Shown: in pieces, positions 58,000 to 64,000 of the stretch
How the letters are laid out: every line of letters begins with the position of its first letter
Position numbering within the stretch: position 1 is the first letter of the stretch
NCBI RefSeq assembly: GCF_900302505.1
Contig: NZ_OMOJ01000004.1
Coordinates: 1-64,000 of the forward strand
From: Pseudoprimorskyibacter insulae
Lineage (GTDB): Bacteria; Pseudomonadota; Alphaproteobacteria; Rhodobacterales; Rhodobacteraceae
Length of the DNA: 64,000 nucleotides
Direction of reading: 5' to 3'
Program-made: the position numbers and the translations under genes
Notes under the pieces: model-generated
Told to the model about the DNA's origin: nothing
What the model saw: the letters and a program-made list of their open reading frames with translations, nothing else
Database searches by the model: none

Positions 58000-60900
58000 T
58001 CAGCCCACCAAAAGCAGCGCTTCGTGGCGCTTCAGCGACCGGCGTGCTGACTGATAGGTTTCCAGACCTTCTTCCGTCGCAAGCTCCGGGAAAAGCTCCA
58101 GAATTTCGTTGCGCTGCGCGTTGCCAATGCCCTTCAGGCTGTAGTCGCCCGGCTGGAAGCTTTCGGTCCAGGCACCGTTCGACAGGATGACCTCGTGACG
58201 GTCGAACATCACGTGGATGTAGCCCACACCATCGGCATCTACTTCGCTCACACCGTCCAGACCGGTCAGGTGCTTGGCCGCGACCAGAACTTCACGCTCT
58301 TCGAAGTAGAGCGCTGTCTTGTCGTTGCTGACCAGAACGCGGTGGTTCGGCGAAACCAGCAGATCGGTTTCCGGCAGACCGTTGCCCAGTGCGCCCTTGC
58401 GGATCAGGATGGGGCGCAGGTGCGGATTGCGCGCCAGATCGTCAGCGCCCAGATCCTTGCGGCCAACCCAAGCCAGCGTCTGGATGCCATTGTCACGGGT
58501 GATCACGCGGTCACCGGGCTGAAGGTCTTCGACCTTACGTTCGCCCATCGGCGTTGCGATCATCGTGCCCGGCGTAAAGCAGGGAATGACGTTTTCGATC
58601 TCTTCGAAAGTCATGGTCGAGATCGGTGCCGACCCGTCGGTGCGGGTGTCGTCGAAGAATTCGACATAACCGTCTTCGCGGTCTTGCGAGGTGTAAACCA
58701 CGCGCAGGCTGCCGCCGGTCGGAGCCGAGCCACGCAGATCCAGCGTGTCGTAATCCAGCGGACGACCATCTGCACCCAGACCTGCCGGGCCATCGCCACC
58801 ATCAACCACGTCGCCAGCGGTCGCGCCGACAATCGCATCGCGGCCATCCCCGCCCGAGATCGTGTCAGCACCGTCGCCACCGATCAGCGTGTCATCGCCA
58901 TCACCGCCGTCCAGCACGTCTTCGTCGATGCCGCCGTTCAGGCTATCGTCGCCGGTGCCACCGATCAGGGTGTCATCGTCATCGCCGCCAATCAGCGTAT
59001 CGTCGCCTGCCCCGCCAATGATCGAGTCGCGGTCATTGTTGGTCAGCGGATCGGTCGCATCAAGGATCGCCAGCGCAGCCGGGGCCGAGCCGTCGATATA
59101 GTCGTTGCCGTCGCCGCCATCCAGCGTATCAGCGCCGTGGCCACCCAGGATCGAGTCCCCACCTTCGCCGCCATCAACAAGGTCATCGTCGATGCCCGCG
59201 TCGATGGTGTCGTTGCCGGTACCGCCCAGAATGGTGTCGGCATCGTCGCCGGTCTGGATGCTGTCATTGCCAGCACCGCCATCAACCAGATCGCGACCAT
59301 CGTCTTTGTTCGGATCGCTGGTGAAGCCCAGGATCGGCAGGTTCGGATCGTCACCCGCATAGTCCGAGAAGGTGTCGATGCCCGCAATGATCGTGTCATT
59401 GCCCTGACCGCCATTGATCGTGTCCGAGCCCTGAACGTCGGTGATGCTGTCATCGCCATCGCCGCCATCCACAAGGTCATCGTCGATGCCTGCTTCGATG
59501 GTGTCATTGCCGGTGCCACCGTTGATGGTGTCATCGTCATCGCCGGTGCGGATGATGTCATTGCCCGCGCCGCCGTCAACGCTGTCCAGATCGTCCGAGG
59601 GATCTGGATCTTCGTCATTGCCGTTCAGCGGATCAAGGTTCTGCTGGCCTGCCGGAACCGGGAAGACATCGGTGTCGATCCGCGGGTTCGAGCCGCCGGT
59701 GTCGATCACGTCATTGTCGTCGCCGCCGTCAACGGTGTCGCTGCCTTCGCCTGCGGTGATGGTGTCATCGCCGTCGCCACCACGAATGCTGTCGTCGTCA
59801 CCCGTGGTGCCCGGCAGGATCGCGTCGTTGTTGTCAACGCGGTCCGGCGGGGTGTCGGGATCGCCAAGATAGTTCTCGTCGATCACGTCATCGCCATTGG
59901 TGCCTTCGATGATCCCGTCACGGGCAGGCGTGCCCACGTTGATGGTCACGGTTGCGGTATCGGTGCCGCCGTTGCCGTCAGACACGGTGTAGGTGAACGT
60001 GTCCGTTCCGGTGTAGTTGTTGTTCGGCGTATAGGTGACCGTGCCGTCATTGTTGTTGACGACCGTGCCGTTGTTGGCGGTGCCAACCGAAGCAACGGTC
60101 AGCGTGTCGCCATCCACATCATCGTCGTTCGCCAGAACGTTGACGGTGATCGCCGTGTTGATCGGCGTGGTGTCGGCGTCGTTGTCCGCCTCCGGGTCGT
60201 CGTTCACACCGGCCACATTGACTGTAACCGTGCCAGTGTCTTCGCCGCCTTTGCCGTCAGTCACCTTGTAGGTGAAGGTATCGGTGCCGAAGAAGTTCGG
60301 GTTCGGCGTGTAGGACACGGTGCCATCGGCATTCACCTGCGCGGTGCCGTTGGCCGGCTGGGTCACCGACTGAACACGCAGCGTGTCGCCATCCGGGTCG
60401 GTGTCGTTGGCCAGCGGGTTGAACGTGATGTCATCGGCGTCTTCATTGCCCGACACGGTGTCATCACCGGCTACCGGAGCGTTGTTGCCGCCAGCATTGC
60501 CCACGTTGATGGTCACAGTCGCGGTGTCTTCGCCGCCGTTTCCGTCCTGGACGGTGTAGGTGAAGACATCGTTGCCCAGATAGCCAAGGTTCGGCGTGTA
60601 GGTCACGGTGCCGTCGCCATTCAGAACAGCCGTGCCGTTCAGCGGCGCATCCACCGACTTGATCGTCAGGGTGTCGCCATTGGCGTCGGTGTCGTTGGCC
60701 AGCAGGTTGGTCAGCGTAAGCGCCGTATCTTCCAGCGTCGAGCCTGTGTCGTTGCCAGCAACCGGTGCGACATTGCCGCCGGTGTTGTCGCCGACATTGA
60801 CGGTGACCGTTGCCGTGTCAAAGCCGCCTTTGCCATCGGTGATGGTGTAGGTAAAGCTGTCCGGCCCTTCGTAGCCAGCAACCGGGGTATAGACCACGGT

Positions 60901-62580
60901 GTTGCCCGAAATCACGGCGTTGCCATGGCTGGCGTCGCTGACTTCGGTGATGCTCAGCGCGTCATTGTCGGGGTCCGAGTCATTGCCCAGAACCGGAATG
61001 GTCACGGCCTCGCCGGTGCCGGTCGAGATCGTGTCGTTCACCGCATCCGGGGCATTGTTGCCGCCGGTGTTGTTGCTGACATTGACGGTGACAGTCGCCG
61101 TATCCTCGCCGCCCTTCCCGTCTTGGACGGTGTAGGTGAAGGTGTCGGTGCCGACGTAGTCCGTGGCCGGGGTGTAGGTCACGGTGCCGTCGCCGTTCAG
61201 AACGGCGGTGCCATTGGCAGGCGCATCCACCGACTTGATGGTCAGCGTGTCGCCATTGGCGTCGGTGTCGTTGGCCAGCAGGTTGCTCAGAACGATGCCG
61301 TCGTTGATCGTGGTCGAGGCATTGTCGTCGCCCGCAACCGGCGCGATGTTCACGCCGCCGCCATTGCCCACGGTCACCGTCACAGTCGCGGTGTCATAGC
61401 CACCGTTGCCGTCGGTCACTTCGTAGGTGAAGGTATCGGTGCCGGTGAAACCGTCATCCGGGGTGTAGATCAGTTCGCCATTGTTGCCAAACTCGGTCCA
61501 GCCGTGGGCCGAATCCGGGGCTTCGACGATGGTCAGCGTGTCATTGTCGGCATCGGTGTCATTCGCCAGAACCGGGATCACAACCGAGGTGCTGGGCGCG
61601 GTCGAGGCGCTGTCGTCATTGGCGTCAGGTGCGCTGTTGCCAACGGTTTCAACGGTCACTTCCACTTCGCCGGTCGCGGTTGCGCCGTGTTCGTCGCGGA
61701 TGGTGTAAGTGATGTTGTCCTTGCCGATATAGCCGTCGTTCGGCGTGTAATCGATCGTGCCGTCGCCGTTGACGACCACGGTGCCGTTGTCGGCCATGGC
61801 GTCTACAAGGAAAATATCGTCGCCGTCCGGGTCATAGTCATTGGCCAGAACGTCAACGTTGATCGTGGTTTCCAGCTCAGTGCGGGCGCTGTCGTCCACG
61901 GCCACCGGCGGGCAGTTTTCATCGTCTTCGTGCCACGCCATCGTGCTGAACTGCACGTTGCTGACCAGCATCGCCTGATTGGCGTCGCCGCCGTTGTTGT
62001 AGTCGATCTCGATCTTGCTGACCGGGCCGGGCACAACCACCAGAACCGAGCTTTCGGCATCGTCGAAATCGGTGGTGGAGCCGCCCGAGACGGTATCGCC
62101 CGAGGTGGTGACCGACGAACCAGCCGTCAGTTCAACCGGCACTTCGTTGCCGTCTGCGTCATAGGCACGAATGCTAACAACGTCCTGAAAGCTAACGCCG
62201 GTCTGGAACTCATCGCCAGCCGAGCCGGTGCCGGTGTCCACGTCCGACAGGCGGAAGCAAACGTTCTGCACGTTGTCGGAATAGAGCGAGGTGTCGGTCG
62301 AGCGGAAATCCAGAACCGTGGTCGAGGTGTCCGACAGGCCCGCTGGCGAATTGGCCGCGCTCAGCTTCAGGTGCGAATTGGGATCGAAGGGCTCACCTGC
62401 CGAGACATAGCCGGTGGTGTCCGAGGTTGCTGCTGCAGCCGTGGGCGTCTGACCAGTGAAGGTGATGTCAACGGCGACACCATCGGTATCGACGGTTGCG
62501 GTCACTGCGTCTGCTGCCGTGTCTGCCAGGGTGGTGCCGTAGGCGCCCAGTTCGCCCCAGTTCAAAACCTTATCAGCCAT
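58000..62580 (-). CDS. Giant Ig-like/RTX protein with a C-terminal Hint domain
   Basis: A 1526-aa acidic protein, ATG at 62580 with AGAGGG 7 nt upstream. Residues 1-220 are a beta-rich N-terminal domain (VLNWGELGAYG opening). Seven Ig/cadherin-like repeats of about 94 aa follow (about 222-882), each with VLANDxDxDxDxL and TYTP..x.GTDTFTY motifs. An RTX block of GGxGxD repeats follows (about 883-1300). The FEEIENVIP-CFTPGTMI junction starts the Hint domain at Cys1334 and ends in the shared C-terminal tail. The layout is that of a long calcium-stiffened stalk for a surface or biofilm protein. No signal peptide; type I secretion is likely but not encoded nearby. Confidence 0.85.
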   Translation of the reverse strand: MADKVLNWGELGAYGTTLADTAADAVTATVDTDGVAVDITFTGQTPTAAAATSDTTGYVSAGEPFDPNSHLKLSAANSPAGLSDTSTTVLDFRSTDTSLYSDNVQNVCFRLSDVDTGTGSAGDEFQTGVSFQDVVSIRAYDADGNEVPVELTAGSSVTTSGDTVSGGSTTDFDDAESSVLVVVPGPVSKIEIDYNNGGDANQAMLVSNVQFSTMAWHEDDENCPPVAVDDSARTELETTINVDVLANDYDPDGDDIFLVDAMADNGTVVVNGDGTIDYTPNDGYIGKDNITYTIRDEHGATATGEVEVTVETVGNSAPDANDDSASTAPSTSVVIPVLANDTDADNDTLTIVEAPDSAHGWTEFGNNGELIYTPDDGFTGTDTFTYEVTDGNGGYDTATVTVTVGNGGGVNIAPVAGDDNASTTINDGIVLSNLLANDTDANGDTLTIKSVDAPANGTAVLNGDGTVTYTPATDYVGTDTFTYTVQDGKGGEDTATVTVNVSNNTGGNNAPDAVNDTISTGTGEAVTIPVLGNDSDPDNDALSITEVSDASHGNAVISGNTVVYTPVAGYEGPDSFTYTITDGKGGFDTATVTVNVGDNTGGNVAPVAGNDTGSTLEDTALTLTNLLANDTDANGDTLTIKSVDAPLNGTAVLNGDGTVTYTPNLGYLGNDVFTYTVQDGNGGEDTATVTINVGNAGGNNAPVAGDDTVSGNEDADDITFNPLANDTDPDGDTLRVQSVTQPANGTAQVNADGTVSYTPNPNFFGTDTFTYKVTDGKGGEDTGTVTVNVAGVNDDPEADNDADTTPINTAITVNVLANDDDVDGDTLTVASVGTANNGTVVNNNDGTVTYTPNNNYTGTDTFTYTVSDGNGGTDTATVTINVGTPARDGIIEGTNGDDVIDENYLGDPDTPPDRVDNNDAILPGTTGDDDSIRGGDGDDTITAGEGSDTVDGGDDNDVIDTGGSNPRIDTDVFPVPAGQQNLDPLNGNDEDPDPSDDLDSVDGGAGNDIIRTGDDDDTINGGTGNDTIEAGIDDDLVDGGDGDDSITDVQGSDTINGGQGNDTIIAGIDTFSDYAGDDPNLPILGFTSDPNKDDGRDLVDGGAGNDSIQTGDDADTILGGTGNDTIDAGIDDDLVDGGEGGDSILGGHGADTLDGGDGNDYIDGSAPAALAILDATDPLTNNDRDSIIGGAGDDTLIGGDDDDTLIGGTGDDSLNGGIDEDVLDGGDGDDTLIGGDGADTISGGDGRDAIVGATAGDVVDGGDGPAGLGADGRPLDYDTLDLRGSAPTGGSLRVVYTSQDREDGYVEFFDDTRTDGSAPISTMTFEEIENVIPCFTPGTMIATPMGERKVEDLQPGDRVITRDNGIQTLAWVGRKDLGADDLARNPHLRPILIRKGALGNGLPETDLLVSPNHRVLVSNDKTALYFEEREVLVAAKHLTGLDGVSEVDADGVGYIHVMFDRHEVILSNGAWTESFQPGDYSLKGIGNAQRNEILELFPELATEEGLETYQSARRSLKRHEALLLVG
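59940..61911 (-). repeat. Seven tandem Ig/cadherin-like repeats (about 282 bp each)
   Basis: Each unit begins with an [AP]P.A..D motif, contains LANDTDANGDTLTI-type calcium ligands and ends GGEDTATVTV. Units 3 and 5 are the most alike, while units 1, 2 and 7 are more diverged, so the array has grown by repeated duplication. Confidence 0.8.
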
Positions 62581-63445
62581 CTTTCGACCCTCTTTAACTA
62601 TCCTGTCGGGGGGCATCCCCGATGCCGCTGTTGCGACATGCGGCGCCGCGCGCCGACGAACCAAATTACTTGACCGCCAAATCCGGGATGACACCGACAA
62701 CGAGAGCACATGCGAGGGACCAGAAGGCAAATCTTCTTCGTCCGCCAAAACGCATGCGTTTCGAACGTCTTACGCACCATCCCTGATGCTTAGGCAGTTC
62801 AGTGGCCGCCCCCGTGGCCAGCAGTGTCACCCCCCAGTTGGGCTTGCTGAAACTATTACGTTGAGCGGCCCCCGGCACAAAGCAGAAAATGGCGGAAAAA
62901 AGGCACCTTACGCCACATTCCGGTCAGATTCGGCCTGCGTATTGCAACCTAAAATTGCATACCGTTTCCACAAGATGCGACAATGCAAACGGACACACGC
63001 CACATATGGGGGATAACAGGCATCTTCGACACATATTCGCCGAACTTTGTTGCCAATTTGAAAACAGTAAAACTCCGCCTCATTTATGCCCAGAACTCTG
63101 GGCGCAGTTACGGCAAAAATGTGGCACTCTGTTCAGGAAGACGCATCAATCCGAACACTTCCTTTGGATTGGACATTATTTCTTAAGATACCGGTGCTTG
63201 CAGCCGCGAATCGCCCATTTCGGGCTTTGGCCACCCGCCACATTTGGCAAAACGATGGGGTCTCCGCCGCCGCACGCCCCTGCCCGGACTGCCGATGCCT
63301 AGCAATCCGCCCATTCAAATTCAACGCAGACGATCTGATTTGAACCGGGGCATTGACCCTGAAAACCCGATCAAACGGCATCACATCGCACAACGAAACA
63401 TTCGCTGCCGAAAGCGCTCCGTCTGATCTCTGATTTGACGCGAAG
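62581..63445. promoter_or_regulatory. Long gene-free region upstream of the 1526-aa giant gene
   Basis: An 865-bp stretch without a supported gene, less GC-rich in its right half. Frames of up to 137 codons occur but have poor codon bias and no ribosome sites. It holds a perfect 14-bp palindrome at 62748-62761, a small GGCAT-loop hairpin in the 5' leader near 62608-62622, and a 15-mer at 63112-63126 that recurs upstream of the TbpB-like gene with one mismatch. It is probably a large regulatory region. Confidence 0.5.
62748..62761. promoter_or_regulatory. 14-bp perfect palindrome upstream of the giant gene
   Basis: AAACGCATGCGTTT is a perfect palindrome about 170 bp before the start codon, the size and symmetry of a dimeric regulator site. 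The regulator is unknown. Confidence 0.4.
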
Positions 63446-63531
63446 TGGTGCCCAAGGCGAGACTCGAACTCGCACGCTGTTACCAGCGGGGGATTTTGAA
63501 TCCCCTGCGTCTACCATTCCGCCACTTGGGC
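63446..63531 (-). tRNA. tRNA-Leu (anticodon CAA)
   Basis: Reading the minus strand, acceptor GCCCAAG pairs with CTTGGGC. The D-arm is GGCGGAATGGTAGACGC, the anticodon stem GGGGA/TCCCC encloses TTCAAAA with anticodon CAA, and a long class-II variable arm (CGCTGGTAACAGCG) follows. The T-arm contains GTTCGAGTC, and CCA is encoded. The Leu identity follows from anticodon and variable arm. Confidence 0.96.
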
Positions 63532-63651
63532 ACGAAGCTGGGTTTAGCCAACCCGATTTGCTTCGTCCAGAGTAAAAACACAAGGCGGCTCACAACTTGA
63601 CCCCGCGCCCCCTTCGTGGTGAGTGACGGTTGAACAAGTCAGGAGCTGGCG

Positions 63652-64000
63652 ATGCTCAAACGCCTTTACGACCGCACCATGGCCTTGGCCGATCATCCGC
63701 AGGCGCTATGGGTGCTGGCGATTGTTGCCTTTGTCGAAAGCTCGGTCTTTCCGATTCCGCCTGACGTGCTGATGATCCCGATGATCTTGGCCAATCCGCG
63801 CCGCGCCTGGCTGATTGCGCTGGTGGCGACTGCCGCGTCGGTCATCGGGGGGATGCTGGGCTATGCCATCGGCGCGCTGTTCTATGACAGCATCGGCGAG
63901 CCGATCCTAGCCGCGCTTGGCAAGGGCGATGCGATGGCCGCTTTCAACACCAAGTTCAACGATCTGGGCTTCTGGGCCGTGCTGACCGCCGGGATCACGC
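63652..64000 (+). CDS. DedA/YqaA-type membrane protein (partial)
   Basis: The first 116 residues of a membrane protein cut by the window end. AGGAG lies 7 nt before the ATG. ALWVLAIVAFVESSVFPIPPDVLMIPM is the re-entrant-loop motif of the SNARE-associated/DedA family in its YqaA form, followed by ASVIGGMLGYAIGALF. Relatives are implicated in envelope lipid handling and membrane homeostasis. The C-terminal half is not in the window. Confidence 0.85.
   Translation, partial: MLKRLYDRTMALADHPQALWVLAIVAFVESSVFPIPPDVLMIPMILANPRRAWLIALVATAASVIGGMLGYAIGALFYDSIGEPILAALGKGDAMAAFNTKFNDLGFWAVLTAGIT

Noticed and set aside
49878-62580. CRISPR array suspected from the regular short DNA repeats
   Set aside because: The repeats are about 27-bp coding units of RTX nonapeptides in frame, degenerate at third positions and without unique spacers.
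58195-62673. Open frame of 1492 codons antisense to the 1526-aa giant gene
   Set aside because: It mirrors the sense gene's Asp/Gly/Thr-rich repeats: GAC, GGC and ACC codons give no stop codons in the antisense frame. It has no domain, ribosome site or plausible composition (His/Arg/Val-rich without motifs).
62889-63302. 137-codon frame upstream of the giant gene
   Set aside because: His/Cys/Trp-rich product without third-position GC bias, unlike every real gene here; no ribosome site.

Overview
The window looks like chromosomal DNA of a marine alphaproteobacterium of the Rhodobacterales (roseobacter group). It is GC-rich with strongly GC-biased third codon positions. The evidence is family-level: the pyrH-to-lpxB envelope cluster uses LpxI (not LpxH), HemB has an Asp-type metal site, there are tandem DUF2484 genes, a free-standing pterin-binding methyltransferase beside an MTHFR, an IalB-like protein, and giant RTX proteins ending in Hint domains. 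The assignment rests on recognising families and arrangements; no database was searched.

Layout. 1-490: gene-free, with an AT-rich block, a perfect DnaA box and phased TGAATC repeats. 529-4828: ABC ATPase, FtsX-like permease and HlyD-type adaptor operon. 4818-8283 (minus, apart from one doubtful plus-strand ORF): lipocalin-like lipoprotein, SGNH hydrolase, rlmE, ppx/gppA. 8557-11568: one-carbon operon (a small frameshifted gene, MTHFR, HAD hydrolase, methyl-THF:corrinoid methyltransferase). 11787-13461: amino-acid permease with two DUF2484 genes. 13532-21083: mfd, a small membrane protein, hemB, a SYLF lipoprotein and a HerA-like ATPase. 21327-22198: candidate sRNA and an IalB-like secreted protein.

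22250-34250 (minus) is the envelope cluster, read pyrH, frr, uppS, cdsA, dxr, rseP, a 41-aa membrane protein, a terminator, then a new promoter and bamA, skp, fabZ, lpxA, lpxI, lpxB. Several neighbours overlap by ATGA or GTGA, indicating translational coupling. It joins ribosome recycling, UMP kinase, isoprenoid and phospholipid precursors, site-2 proteolysis, outer-membrane protein assembly and lipid A synthesis. 34379-49902 holds miaA, an AraC regulator, an unusual EamA-containing membrane protein, a transglycosylase, ssb, a TbpB-like surface lipoprotein, aroK-aroB, a small membrane protein with a 507-aa secreted protein and xerD, a CNNM/CBS transporter, a GAF histidine kinase, a DUF2254 protein and a MobA-like nucleotidyltransferase.

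49878-62580 is the most striking region: two giant minus-strand genes for secreted calcium-binding proteins of 2535 and 1526 aa. Both end in a Cys-initiated Hint domain plus a shared tail. The first carries RTX repeats, a recurrent non-RTX beta module, a bulb-type mannose-lectin domain and an L-type lectin domain. The second carries seven Ig/cadherin-like repeats before its RTX block. No type I secretion genes lie nearby. The window closes with tRNA-Leu(CAA) and the start of a DedA/YqaA-type membrane protein.
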